Assembly: GCA_007115705.1 (NCBI GenBank)
Contig: QXEO01000155.1
Span: forward strand, 524,040 to 588,039
Source: Dactylis glomerata
Lineage: Eukaryota; Streptophyta; Magnoliopsida; Poales; Poaceae
Direction of reading: 5' to 3'
Length of the DNA stretch: 64,000 nucleotides
Part shown: positions 1 to 12,273 of the stretch, piece after piece
Numbering within the stretch: position 1 is the stretch's first letter
How the letters are laid out: each line of letters starts with the position of its first letter
Made by a program: the position numbers and the translations under genes
The notes under the pieces: generated by a model
Databases searched by the model: none
The model's input: only the letters and a program-made list of their open reading frames with translations
What the model was told of the DNA's origin: nothing

Positions 1-499
1 TCTCCGGTAGGGTGCCGGGAAGAGCTTCTGGACCCTCCCGATCTTTGGGTCGACGGCGGCGGCGGATCGCGATGTGTTCTGGAAAAGTGATCGGGTACTT
101 AGGTTTTTCCCGTCGGGGGGTCTTTATAGGCGAAGGGGCGATGTCAGAGGAGGGACCAGGTGGCCTCACGCCAGGGTGGCACGGCCCAGGCCCTGGCCGC
201 GCCAGCCCTGCGTGTGGGCCCCTGGTGGCCCCTCTCCTTCTCTCCTTCGGATCTCTGGAAGCTTCCGGGTAAAATAAGACTTTAGAAACTTGTTTCGTCC
301 AATTCCGAGAATATTTCCTGCGTATCACTTCTGAAACACAAAAACCGCAGAAAACAGGGAACTGGCACTGTGGCAACTTGTTAGTAGGTTAGTTCCGGAA
401 AATGCATAAAAGTGCCACGAAGTGTAACGAAACAGTAGGCAAATGGTGTAAAAACAAGCATGGAGCATCAAAAATTATAGATACGTTGGAGACGTATCA
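1..499 (-). mobile_element. 3' LTR of element A (partial)
   Basis: This is the U3-side end of the LTR, reading TGATACGTC on the minus strand from 499. A minus-strand TATAAA (complement of 123-128) is a likely LTR core promoter. The rest of the LTR lies before position 1. Confidence 0.85.
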
Positions 500-514
500 A
501 GCATCCCCAAGCTT
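500..514 (-). other. Polypurine tract of element A
   Basis: The minus strand reads AAGCTTGGGGATGCT immediately before the 3' LTR start. This is the expected place for the plus-strand primer of reverse transcription. The same purine tract, with small changes, adjoins the LTRs at 12274 and 19125. Confidence 0.7.
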
Positions 515-3417
515 AACTCCTGCTCGTACTCGAGTAGGTAAGTGATAACAAAAGAATAATTTTTGAGGTGACATGCACCTACACAATCTTGATCATGTAT
601 GTAAGCATTTGTGAGCTGGGATCATAAGAACTTAAAACATGGGCATGAAGATATAATCTTGACAATAAGAAACTTAGCAACCATGTTGTAAACATGCAAA
701 TGAACACAAACAAAAGATCATGAAAATGAAACAATGAAAGTCAAACGTGTGTTCAAATCATAAGGAAAAACATACAAATGGTTTTCAGCTTGTCCTTCAT
801 AGAGAGCAAAACATAAATGCATAGGACACCTTCAAGTTTAAGAGGGCGACTAGATACAAATAATTTGAGAACAAGTGAAACCAACAATATGAATCAATCA
901 ATGAAAACTTTGGGACAATGCACATTATACTAAGAATGACAACTATGCTCTCTTATGGTGCATAAAGATAGAAGGTGGTGACTCAACATAAAAGTAGAAG
1001 AAAGGCCCTTCGCAGAGGGAAGCAGTGATTGAAAGTTTTATAACCTTCAAAAATTATGGTACTTACCGGCTTTGAGCTCTCATTGCCCCCATCATAAGCA
1101 TCTTGGATGGTTAAAGTTAATGCGAGAACAATTATGATGCATATGCTTGACAAATCATAAGTTGAAAACCTCGTGCCCCGTGAATACGAGTACCCAAACC
1201 TCATGCTACTTTACTTAGAGTCCCAAGCAAGGCTCTTGTCATTGTAGATATATGTGTATCATTGAGAACCGCCAATGGGGTACCTCCGTGCCCGATGACA
1301 TGGAACAAGCCCACACCAAAATGACAGGACAAGCAGACAATGAACACCTCGACATCTCTTTTATTTGCCATTTGTTTAGCTTTTTATTGTGAGATGCGTC
1401 ATCGAATGTTCACCATGGGTATGCTGCAAATTTCCACCATGAATTATGCATGGCTTAGATTAGCGGCCCGGCGTTTCCCTAACACATAAAAAACTCCATG
1501 ATCCCCACAAGATTCCCAATTCATTTCACACCGCGGGCATCCATAAACAAAAGATCACGATATCAACTCAAATAAGAAGTGCAATGTTGAAAGCTTGCCC
1601 ATGACTGCATGGCTGGGCTAGTCTCCAACTTACAACTTGCAAGCATAACAACTCAACATAAGAGACCACAATGTCAAATTTTTAAGAACAGGAAAAGTAA
1701 AGTGTGACTTCCGGTTCGTGAGAGCTTTACTGACCGAATTTTGCATAACACTGGTAAGAGTTTAATTTGAAGAGAAAATAAAAGCAAGTCAAATTTACTT
1801 GGAATAGCAAATTGCTAGTAGGTATGTATGGTGGACACTTTGGAAAACTTTGGCTTTTAGGAGTTGGATGCACGAGTAGAGCTCATACTCAGTACAAGGC
1901 GAGGGCTAGCAAAAGACTGGGAGCGACCAACTAAGAGAGGAATAATGGCCATAATCATGCAAAGCGACAAAGCGACATTAAAAGAAGCATAAGATGGAAT
2001 CAAAAGTCAAAAACTAAATTATCATAGAGGCTATTGGCAACTTTGTAAGAGTCTAACATGTGTGAGCATGCGCCAAGTCAACCCAAATAAAGCATCAAGG
2101 AGAAAACCAAAGTAATGCTTCCATACAATAAAAACAACGCATGATTTTTTTCAAAGGCTCATTAAGCAATCTCAGTTATTTGAGACAAGTCATGCTACAT
2201 CAAAACTACTAAGCATACTATCAAAAAGACATCAAGCATGACATGAAAAAACCTAAGCCGCAGTCTACACAAGCTCCTTCTTGTACCACTATTTTGCACA
2301 AAGCTTTTTCTCTTTTCCAACACCATTTGGAATTTTTAAAGACACCTCTTTTGATGAAAACCAATAAAGATCAGAGGCAAAAATACACCTTGATGAAAAG
2401 ATATGACAAGGGCTGAACGCAAATCAAGGCGAAAACGAAAACCAAAAGCAGTAGCGGAAAAAGAAGAACACTCGGTGAAATTGTAAGAATGAAAACGGAG
2501 TGTTCTTGGCAAATGAAAATGAGTACATCTCCTCCAAAGGAAATTTGTTGGGGTCCAACCATTTATTGCAGCAAACAAAACAAACTGACAAAGAAAACTA
2601 AAATAACTGACGCTCCAAGAAAAACACATAGTGCATGAAGCAATAAAAATATAGTGTTTTGAAAGGTGACCTGATTTTTGCCAATGAAGAAGGGGTGCCT
2701 CGGGGGCATCCCCAAGCTTTGACGCTTGTACTTCTTGGATATTTCTTGGGATGATGCATGGGCATCCCCAAGCTTGAGCTTTTTTCCATTCTTCAACTCA
2801 TCTCATCATTCTCCAATCCCTACACTTGAAAACTTCCTTCATACAAAACTAAACACAAATCTATTAGCAACATTAGTGTAATCATAGCATATAATCAACC
2901 TCTTTTTGCTTCAGGTTTCAACTCAAAACCACCACATATATAGCAAATACTACTGTAGCAACCTCCAAAAGTTCCGTGATCAAACGAACTCAAAAAAAAG
3001 CGATAAAGTGGCAAACCCAAATATTGGCAGAAATCTGTCAAAACTGAACAGCTGACAAAGGTCGAATTTTTGAGGGGTTTTCTGTTGCTCAAATCAAAAA
3101 GTGTTCAACTAACGAAAGTTTGTATATAACCTGGGGCATATGCACAAGAAATCGCAGGTCCAAAAGATATACAGAGAATTTATACGAATTTTTACGGTGC
3201 AGCACCGAAAACAGTTTCAGGACAGCAACATCCCCAAATCTTTACCTCACTCGAATTAGAGGCTTCTCTTGGCACAAAAATGAAATAAACAAGATAAGGA
3301 GCGGTCATTACTTCCAAGACTCAAATAAAAGAAAAATTACTGAAAGTAAAAACATTGGGTTATCTCCCAAGAGTGCTTTTCTTTAACGTCTTTGAGCTAG
3401 GCGCAGAAAATTGCGAA
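515..3417 (-). other. Non-coding 3' internal region of element A
   Basis: About 2.9 kb between the purine tract and the ORF has no convincing coding sequence. It aligns along its length with 12288-15204 of element C, including the block ending GCTTTTCTTTAACG that precedes the ORF end in A, C and D. The conservation suggests this region is a structural part of the element family rather than decayed coding DNA. Confidence 0.75.
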
Positions 3418-4002
3418 TCAAGTAATGATGAAAGGGGGATCCGGATCCACTATAGGAATAAAGAAATGAATACTATCCAATTGAGGTTTTGAATATCCCT
3501 TGTAGTCACACTTTGGTACACTATTTTCATCAAAAAGATTTTCTAGACAAATCCAACTAGTATTAGCTACCAAGGCATTATGAATTCCTACAAGCTTACA
3601 AGGTATTGGCAATCTAGAATCTTCATTGGGTGTACCAACAATTTCAATAGGCGAGCCAAGCTTATTAAACTTCTTAAAAACTTTCCTAGCCTCAATTGCA
3701 ACATCTCTAAATTCTATGCACAAAGTTTCCAAGAAAAAAGCTTTCTTTTCGGGATCCTCTATTTCATGGAGCTTAAGGAACATGTATTGCATAAAAGGAT
3801 TAAGACTAGCAAACCTAGCTTCCAACATGTGAACTAAATGAGCAGAAGCAACTTCATAACTAGGAGCTAGCTTAACCAAAGATTTTTCCTCAACTTCCTT
3901 ATGCATACTAATGTGATTAAAGAACTCCTCAATGTTACTTTTGCCAATAATCGAAGCGCTACCTACTGAGAGGTCCTCCAGAACGTACTTAGGGATCAAC
4001 AT
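3418..4002 (-). CDS. ORF of unknown function in Gypsy element A
   Basis: A 194-residue intact ORF starting MLIPKYVLEDLS and ending with a proline-rich tail (DPDPPF). I see no CCHC knuckle, protease DTG/DSG motif, RT YxDD or membrane segment. It has a mixed, soluble composition with a charged central helix-like part (HEIEDPEKKAFFLETLCIEF). It sits where element C has gag-protease and element D has a shortened gag, between the same leader (4003-4163) and the same 3' region. That position suggests a family-specific accessory or Gag-like protein, but this is inference only. The start chosen is the first ATG after the T-rich leader. The family is not recognised. Confidence 0.55.
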   Translation of the reverse strand: MLIPKYVLEDLSVGSASIIGKSNIEEFFNHISMHKEVEEKSLVKLAPSYEVASAHLVHMLEARFASLNPFMQYMFLKLHEIEDPEKKAFFLETLCIEFRDVAIEARKVFKKFNKLGSPIEIVGTPNEDSRLPIPCKLVGIHNALVANTSWICLENLFDENSVPKCDYKGYSKPQLDSIHFFIPIVDPDPPFIIT

Positions 4003-4163
4003 GATGAACTAAAAGTAAAGAAATAACAACTACCAAGGATTCTAATTTTTTTTTGGTTTTTGATATAAAACGATGCAGGTAAAATAAATAAAGTAAAGCA
4101 AAGCAATAACAAAGTAAAGGATGTGCGTGCGAAAACTCCCCTCGCAGAAGTCTTCTACTTCCT

Positions 4164-4180
4164 CCCCGGCAACGGCGCCA
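4164..4180 (-). other. tRNA-Asp primer-binding site of element A
   Basis: The plus strand reads CCCCGGCAACGGCGCCA, identical to the 3' end of plant tRNA-Asp including CCA. The minus strand is therefore the primer-binding site, 10 bases downstream of the 5' LTR end at 4191. It is not a tRNA gene because the rest of the tRNA is absent. Confidence 0.9.
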
Positions 4181-4190
4181 GAAAAATAGC

Positions 4191-5861
4191 TGATTGCCTA
4201 GTTGACAGTCAGTCCTTGTGCGTGGTGAATGACCAGCCCGTTGGGAACCCCAAGAGGAAGGTGTGATGAGTATAGCAGCTGGTTTTCCCTCAGTTAAGAA
4301 ACCAAGGTTTATCGTTCTTGGAGAGGAGAGACAAACGACTGAAGGTGATGCAGACTAGCTTAATAGCACTCCAACAAGGGCGCACTTGTTGACTCGTCTT
4401 TGGCCAGTAGCAACGCGGAACCTGCACACAACACAACCAAGTACTTTGTTCCCAACTTACGATGAGGTTGTCAATCTCACCGGTTTGCTTGAAACAAAGG
4501 TTATGAGCGTATCGAGCGGAAAACAATATAGTATGCGAGTAAAGTAAACAGTGCGAGTAAAGTAAACAGTGCGAGTAAAGTAAACATGTGATAGCAATAT
4601 GATGGAAATAGGATCGGGGTCCACAGTTCACTTGTGGTGTCTCTCCATAAGATAAATAACACATGCTGGGTAAACAAATTACAGTTGGGCAATTGATAGA
4701 ATAAAGATAAACGTGATATGTCAAGAAGATCACTATGAGATTTACTCTGGGCATTACAACAAAATACATAGACCGCCATCCAACTGCATCTATGACTAAT
4801 AATCCACTCACGGGGATATCGTCCGAACACCCCATGAGTATTAAGTTGCGAACAACGGATAATTGCATTAAGCAAAGTATGTAATGTAAACAAAGCATAT
4901 GCCCTTGAGCATATGAATGTTGTTTTCTCCCTAGTAGCAACAGCACATCTACAACCTTAGAGGTTTCTGTCACTCCCCCAGGTTAAATAGAGGCATGAAC
5001 CCACTATCGAGCATAAAAATACCACCTCTTGGAGTCACTAGCAACTACTCGGCCAAGATAGCTACTAACAACACAGAGCATGCAAGATCATAAACAACAT
5101 AGAGATAACAAAAGATAATATTCAGTACAGCAACTTAATCATAAACACCAATATTCATCGGATCCCAACAAACCAAACATGTAGAATTACATAACGGTGC
5201 TCTCAATCATGTAGGGCAGCTCATGAGATCTAAACATGAAGCACATGGTGGAGAAGACAACCATCTAGCTACTGCTATGGACCCATAGTCCAAGGTAGAC
5301 TACTCACTCATCGCTCCGGAGGCAAGCATGGCGATGAAGAACACCTCCGATGGTGATTCCCCTCTCCGGCAGGGTGACGGGAAGAGCTTCTCGACCCTCC
5401 CGATCTTCAGGTCGACGGCGGCGGCGGATCGCGATGTGTTCTAGAAAAGTGATCGGGTACTTAGGTTTTTCCCGTCGGGGGGTCTTTATAGGCGAAGGGG
5501 TGATGTCAGAGGAGGGACCAGGTGGCCTCACGCCAGGGTGGCGCGGCCCAGGCCCTGGCCGCGCCAGCCCTGCGTGTGGGCCCCTGGTGGCCCCTCTCCT
5601 TCTCTCCTTCGGATCTCTGGAAGCTTCCGGGTAAAATAAGACTTCAGGAACTTGTTTCGTCCAATTCCGAGAATATTTCCTGTGTATCACTTTTGAAACA
5701 CAAAAACCGCAGAAAACAGGGAACTGGCACTGTGGCAACTTGTTAGTAGGTTAGTTCCGGAAAATGCATAAAAGTGCCACGAAGTGTAACGAAACAGTAG
5801 GCAAATGGTGTAAAAACAAGCATGGAGCATCAAAAATTATAGATACGTTGGAGACGTATCA
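4191..5861 (-). mobile_element. 5' LTR of element A (1671 bp)
   Basis: It starts TGATACGTCTCCAACG on the minus strand at 5861 and ends GGCAATCA at 4191, next to the primer site. It contains a short tandem of GCGAGTAAAGTAAACAGT units near 4550-4585. A minus-strand TATAAA (complement of 5485-5490) lies downstream of a GC-rich stretch and is the likely promoter. Confidence 0.85.
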
Positions 5862-5868
5862 CCCAATC

Positions 5869-6190
5869 AAACCAATCCTGTAATGCCGGTTGTTGGACTG
5901 GCTGATCCAGAGCTTGGATTCTTTGTGGCACAACAGATGCATTCTGATCACAAAGCTGGAAAGGAATCAACACTTGGTTTGATCCAGGGTGTTTCTGGTA
6001 CACTTACAGCGGCAGGGATATATGGAGGTTTAATGCAACAAATTCAGTGGAATTGTACCTAGAAAGTGGTGGAAAAAGGGAATGATTTTGTGGTACAATT
6101 TCCTTATGTGGAAAAGTTATCAATGCTAATGGAGTTTGATGAGTTCAAGCTGAAAGGGACCAATGCTTATATCAAAGTGGTTAGTTGTAA
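5869..6190 (+). pseudogene. DUF4283-like retroelement protein remnant
   Basis: One frame runs from NPVMPVVGLADPELG through LGLIQGVSG to FVVQFPYVEKLSML and FKLKGTNAYIKV, broken by a single TAG at 6060-6062. The segment around EKGNDFVVQFP resembles the DUF4283 proteins encoded by many cereal retroelements, in which a tryptophan commonly sits near the position of the stop. The frame ends where the TGTAACATCCC block starts at 6186. Both ends are missing. Family assignment rests on motif memory only. Confidence 0.4.
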
Positions 6191-9100
6191 CATCCCAAGA
6201 TTTTATCAAATTTTGGGGGAATTTTTTTTGCTTTGGTTTTGTATGTGTTGATTGAAAATTCACAGGGATTTAAAAACTTTTGAGTTATTTAAAAGCCTTA
6301 TTATGAAAACTATTTCAAAACTTCTATTATTTCTTGAAGGACTTCTTTGAGAAAAACCAAATATCAAAATCTTATTTTCTTCCTTTCTTTATTCAAACCT
6401 ATGCAAGCTTGCCTGCAAGGAATGAATCAACAAATGAGTTTTGAAATTACTAAATACTGCTTTTCAAAACTTTGCTGGAGTGTGAATTTCAAAATGATAG
6501 TTTATAGAATATTTTCATAAATTCTAAAAGAATTATTTCCTTAAACCCTAATCCTAGTTTTTGTTATGCAAGCAAAACCATTATGCTATGCATATAAAGT
6601 TTTATTGAAAAACATCTTTTATATTGAAAACTAGTGTTATTACTGGTTTAAAACATTGCTTTGAATATTAGAATAATTTAGGATTTGGTTTGAATTGATT
6701 TGAGTGAAATATGCCAAAGATATGAATAAAATCAGAAATCAGTAAATAGAAAAGGAAAAAGAAATCAGAAAAGGAAAAGGGCCGAGGGGAAGCCATTCGG
6801 CCCAAGCCGAGAAGTGACCCCGGCCCAATATCGCCTAACCCCGAAGAGGTATCAGTTTCCCCTCTCTCCCGACACTGATAGGTGGGGCCCACCTGTTAGG
6901 TCATCACCTAGCTCGGGCAGGAGCCCTGGGCGTGCACGGGGACGCCCCTGGCCATCGATCTCGCCCTCCCCCGCGCAACCCTACCCCCTCCAGCACGTCA
7001 CCCCCTCTATAAAACCTCCCCGCCACCGCCTCATCTCCTTTTTCTCATATTTTTCTAACCCTAGCCCCCAGATCGACTACGAACCCGAAGCCCTGTCCGC
7101 CATCCCGAACATCGGCGAGAAATCGCCGAGTCTCCCGACCACCTCGAGCCCGCCGGTCTCGCCACCACGGCCACCTCATTGTCCTACACACCCCAGAAGA
7201 ACCGCCGCCCTGTCTATTGCCCTACAGATGTCGCACGTCCCACGTCCAGAATGCCCTGCAGGACGTCTCCGCTCCGGCCGCCTCTCCGCGCAAGTTCGGG
7301 ATGCAATCGAGTGCGTCGACCACATACCCGAGCTCGCCGTGTCGCACTGACCTCCACTCGCGTCTTCACCAGCGCTGGAACCCACCGGAGCTTCGTCGGA
7401 GCTTGCTTCCAGTGCGCAGACCTCAACGCTAGCGACGCTAAAACCCTAGCCCAGGTGAGCTCCCTCTCCCTTTAAATCTCGGCCGTTGGATCTGCATCTG
7501 ATGGGTCCAAACAGATAACTTAAACGAACCGGTACGGGTGCATCTGGCCCGTCCAGATCTTTTTAATCTAGCGCTTCATAGGCCCGATCCAACCGAAGCG
7601 GTACCGTCCTATCACAAGACGCCATGTGGCCAGCACCGGTTCAAACAGATTTTAAAACAGAATTTTGAATCAGATTTGTGCCTAAACTTTGATAAATCAT
7701 ATCTTTTGATTTGTAACTCGAAAAATAACAAATGATATGTCATTGGAATCCTTAGAACATGTAGAATCCAATAGTGAACTAATAATTTATAGTTTCAGTA
7801 TTCAATTTGAATCTATTTTCAAATTGAATCAAACACATCTGTTAGCTTATTTAAATCATATCTTTAGTTCTAGGTATCCAAAAATTATGAATTTGTAGTC
7901 TCTGGAATCCTCTAATCATGTAGAGCACCATAGGATCAAGAAATTTCAAAGTTGATACGTGCACACACTTTGTGCATTCAAATCTATCCAAATCACTAAT
8001 TTGAACATAGTTTGAATTCTAAAACTTATTTTAGGATGATTCCAATTGCATTAGCTTTGCTTTACTGCAAGCTATCAAGTAATATCACTTTCATATTTTA
8101 TTGAACCACTTCACAATTATTCAAATTCTAATATGAGAATTTGAGTAATTCCACTATAGAAATAATTCTATATTTCCCACAATACTATTTCCTTCTACAA
8201 TTGTAAATCCTATGATCATACCCATTCATCAATAACATCTTGACATCATCTTGATCCAATATCATGTCAATCTAAATCAGGTTTGCCTAGTTCACATTTA
8301 TTCAAATTTCAATTGAGTTATTTGAGTAAAGTGTGACACATCTTAATCATCGGTTCTACTTGCTATTGTGGGGTTGATTTAATTCACACCATAGCACATA
8401 ATCATACTTCAAAATGTTCAATGAATCCTTTGAGCCATGCTCTCAAATATCACTCAATCATATTCAAAAATATGCCTACTTAAACTTATTCACATGTATT
8501 GAACTTTTCAATTTGCAAATGAGTTAATTGAGTACTTCAATACTTCATGAATCTATACCAATTGTCTAAGTGTAATATATACTATTTAAGAGTAATTGTT
8601 GTCACATTTACTCAATAGTATTGTTGTTGCACTATTTGATGCTTGTGTGGTTTATTTCACATGAGTCCTTCTAAATCTTTTTCATGCTTTGGTAAAACAT
8701 AAGGACTTTATCAATTATGCCTTGTTTAGTCATTTCTCTCCAATCATTTAATCTTTCCCAACTAGCACTCAAACCCATATCTCATAATTCACAATTCCTT
8801 TGTCATATCTATTCCATCACAATATCCTAAGAAACCTAAATTGTTAAACAAACTCTTTTCAATTGTTTGTTTTGTTTGATTGTATTTGTATGGTATGTTT
8901 ATGTTATGTTATTTGGTGCTATAGTTTTTGTGAAGATCTACGTGCGTAGTTGTGAGAAGTGGAAAGATCGTATTCTTCAAAAAGGCAAGTGACACACATA
9001 TCTTCTACCTATTTTTATTCTGCATTAGTGTTTTCACTAGTATGCATGATAGGTGGAATTGAAAGCTTGTTTTACAAAATGCTAGATCCTAGTAGTGAGT

Positions 9101-9549
9101 AGCTATCCCTAAACCCCACCTGGTAGGATGCTAAATACCTGAATATGGATGCTATGCTTTGATCATATGAAAAATTGTTTTGTGAATAAATTAACAACTT
9201 CAACTAAAATGAACTACCAGGGTGGATTGGTTTGTGATGGAAAGCGAAGTAGGTGGGTCCTGGGGCACATGCTAGGACAGATGTGTAGCTCAAGATACCG
9301 CTTGGGACGGCCACTCAGGATTAAAGAGATTAATATGGCTTCCATGATTAAAGTACTTCCAGTGCAGCTTTATGACATTATAGGCTCTGTCTTGATTGAG
9401 TAGGATTAAGGGTTCAGCCATAGGGCACTGACAGTAGGTGGTAGCAAATATAGGGGGTACGGTCAGATCCAAATGGTTGAATGCTTTTTCTGAAAGGTCT
9501 TGTCTCATTTTATGTATGGGCGTAAAATGAGTCTTAAGGTGAAAGTGCA
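6186..9549 (+). mobile_element. Long LTR-like block, possibly a solo LTR or fragment
   Basis: It opens TGTAACATCCCAAGA, the style of several long cereal LTRs. It is AT-rich except for a GC-rich stretch at 6780-7480 with a TATA box and a leader-like sequence. It contains no credible ORF. A possible terminal CA lies at 9548-9549, but no matching 5-bp target duplication was found, so the right edge is uncertain. The whole 7500-9000 stretch is AT-rich and empty of genes. Confidence 0.35.
7008..7014 (+). promoter_or_regulatory. TATA box in the GC-rich part of the long LTR-like block
   Basis: TATAAAA lies within a pyrimidine-rich context, followed by a CT-rich leader-like sequence and CTAACCCTAG, as in plant promoter and 5'-UTR junctions. 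It would mark the U3/R boundary if the block is an LTR. Confidence 0.4.
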
Positions 9550-9559
9550 AGTTTTTTAG

Positions 9560-10583
9560 AGAAAGATTGGCACTTTAGTGCTCTTTTATAAAGCTTGGCA
9601 CTCCTCCCCACTTTTCCTTTCACAAACCATGGCTAACCGATTCCATCGGGTGCCCACCAACTTTCACATACCATGGAGTTGTGCCTTTTTTTTATTTTTT
9701 TTTATTTTTGGAATAAAACAATATGGAAGATAGCAAATCCGACCACTACGTCCCCATGAGCTGAAAACAGTGTCACAAAATGAGAAGTATTTTGAAGGGT
9801 TTTTGAAAGGTAGCACATGAAAATTTACTTGGAATGGCTTGCAAATACCATGCATAGGAATTTATAGTGGACTCTTTGGGAAACTTGGTTTTTGGGAGTT
9901 GGATGCACGAGAAGTATTCCCTCTCAGTACAAAATGAAGGCTAGCAAAATACTAGGAGCGACCAACTAAGAGAGCAATAACGGCCATAATCATGCATAGC
10001 GACAAAACATCATTAACCGAAGCATAAAGTGGTATCACATGTCAAAAACCAAATGATCATAGAGGCTTATGTCGACTTGTTAGAGTCAAACATGTTGTAA
10101 GCATGCACCAAGTCAACCCAAATAAAGCATCAAAGGAGAAAACCACAATAATATGCTCCCATATAACAAAAACAACGCATGATTCTTTCAAAGGCACATT
10201 AAGCAATCTCAGTCATTTGAGACAAGTCATGCTACAGAATAAACTACTAAGCATACAATCAAAATAACATCAAGCATGATATGCAAAAGTGTAAGCCACA
10301 GTCTAAACAAGCTCCCATTTGAACCACTATAGGCATACAACTTTTTTTTATTTTCCAACACCATTCAATCTTTTTGAAACCACTCTTTGAGATGAAAACC
10401 AACATAGAATAGTGGTTTAAATACACCTTGATGCAAAGATATAACAAGATCTGAACAAAAATCAAGGCGAAAATGAAAGCTAAATGCAGTTCTAGAAAAA
10501 GAGAACACTCGTTGAACGATAAGAGTGAAAACTAGAGTGTTCTTGCCAATGAAAAACGGAGTATGTCGTCTCCAAAAGAAATT
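9560..10583 (-). mobile_element. Internal remnant B of a Gypsy element related to A and C
   Basis: From about 9830 the sequence matches the 3' internal region of element A (from about 1790) and C (from about 13560). At about 10582 it stops within AAATTTGTTGGG and joins directly to the next LTR. In C the equivalent point is followed by about 3.1 kb more internal DNA. Its own 3' LTR is missing on the left. No ORF is supported. Confidence 0.65.
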
Positions 10584-12273
10584 TGTTGGGTGGTGGCGCA
10601 GTATTGAATAGTGCCAGAAAACTTGTTGGCGTGTAGTTGATGAAGTAAATGACCTGCCAGTTGGAAACCCCAAGAGAAGGTTTGATGAATATAGCAGCAA
10701 GTTTTCCCTCAGTTACGAAACCAAGGTATGTCAATCCAGTAGGAAAAAGCCAAACTCCAGAAGGTGATGCTTGCTAGCCTAGTGACACTCCAACAAGGGC
10801 GCCATTAACGATATCTTGTTAGCGCGTCTTCAACTAGTAGCAACGTGGAACCTGCACACAATACAACCAAATACTTTGTTCCCAACTTACGATGAGGTTG
10901 TCAATCTCACCGGTTTGCTGTAAACAAAGGAGTGAGCGTATCGAGTGGAAAGCAATAGTAGTATGCGAGTAAAGTAAACAGTGCGAGTAAAGTAAACAGG
11001 TGATAGCAATATAATGGAACTGAGGACCAGGGTCCACAGTTCACTAGTGGTGTCTCTCCATAAGATAAAATAACACATGTTGGGTAAACAAATTATAGTT
11101 GGGCAATTGATAGAATAAAGACAACGTGCATATGTCGAGAGGATCACTATGAGATTTACTCTGGGCATTACAACAAGATACATAGACCGCCATCCAACTG
11201 CATCTATGACTAATAATCCACTCGTGGCGAATCAATCTGAGAACTCCACAAGTATTAAGTTGCGAACAACAGATAACTGCATTAAGCAAAGTGTGTAATA
11301 TAAACAAAGCATATGCCCTTGGACATAAGAATGTTGTTTTCTCCCTAGTGGCAACAGCACATCTACAACCTTAGAGGTTTCTGTCACTCCCCCAGATTAA
11401 ATAGAGGCATAAACCCAACTATCGAGCATAAATACCCCCTCTTGGAGTCACTAGTATCTACTCGGCCAAGATAGCTACTAACAACGGAGAGCATGCAAGA
11501 TCATAAACAACATAGAGATAACATAAGATAATATTCAGCACATCAACTCAATCATAACACCAATATTCATCGGATCCCAACAAACACAATATGTAGAATT
11601 ACATAACGGTGATCTCGATCATGTAAAGCAGCTCACGAGATCTAAACATGAAGCACATGGTGGAGAAGACAACCAACTAGCTACTGCTATGGACCCATAG
11701 TCCAAGGTAGACTACTCACTTATCGCGTCGGAGGCAAGCATGGCGATGAAGAAGACCTCCGGTGGTGATTCCCCTCTCCGGCAGGGTGCCGAGAAGAGCT
11801 TCTAGACCCTTCCGATCTCGGGTCAACGACGGCGGCGGATCGCGATATGTTTCTGGAAAAGTGATCGGGTGTTTAGGTTTTTCCTGTCGGGGGGTCTTTA
11901 TAGGCAAAGGGGCATCGTCAGAAGTGGACCGAGGAGGCCACACACATAGGGGGCGCGGCCAGGCCCTGGGTCGCGCCGCCCTGTTGTGTGGGCCCCTCGT
12001 GGCCCCACTCCGTCTCCTCTTCGGTTCTCTGGAAGCTTCGGTAAATTTCTGGATGTTTGGCTTTTATTTCGTCCAATTCCGAGAATATTTCCTGTGTAAC
12101 TTTTCTGAAACACAAAAACTGCAGAAAACAGGGAACTGGCACTGTGGCATCTCGTTAATAGGTTAGTTCCAGAAAATACATAAAAATGCCACGAAGTGTA
12201 ACGAAACACTAAGCAAATGGTGTAAAAACAAGCATGGAGCATCAAAAATTATAGATACGTTAGAGACGTATCA
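10584..12273 (-). mobile_element. LTR of the tandem Gypsy array (3' LTR of element C)
   Basis: It reads TGATACGTCTCTAACG from 12273 on the minus strand and ends near 10584 with CCAACA. It has the same layout as 17439-19124; a 280-bp stretch compared by eye differs at about 4-5% of positions. A minus-strand TATAAA lies opposite 11897-11902. Confidence 0.8.

Larger units (their letters stand above)
1..5861 (-). mobile_element. Gypsy-type LTR retrotransposon A, non-autonomous, cut by the window start
   Basis: A minus-strand LTR element. Its 5' LTR is at 4191-5861 and its 3' LTR is the partial copy at 1-499. The primer site is complementary to tRNA-Asp and the purine tract adjoins position 499. 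The 499 visible 3' LTR bases align to 5363-5861 without gaps and with about 12 differences by eye, 10 of them transitions. At 1.3e-8 substitutions per site per year that is roughly 0.9 million years. The only sizeable ORF is at 3418-4002; no reverse transcriptase or integrase is visible. The TGATACGTC-type LTR resembles Triticeae Gypsy groups such as Sabrina or WHAM, but that assignment is from memory. The target duplication cannot be tested because the left end lies outside the window. Confidence 0.85.

Noticed and set aside
12..277. Open frames in the GC-rich part of the Gypsy LTRs (also near 5350-5746, 11762-12166 and 18612-18933)
   Set aside because: They occur at the same place in each LTR, overlap in several frames, and have no domain. 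They reflect the GC-rich LTR promoter region.
6814..7350. Long plus-strand frame in the TGTAACATCCC block
   Set aside because: It runs across a TATA box and a leader-like stretch, is Pro/Arg/Ser-rich and lacks a domain. It is compositional.
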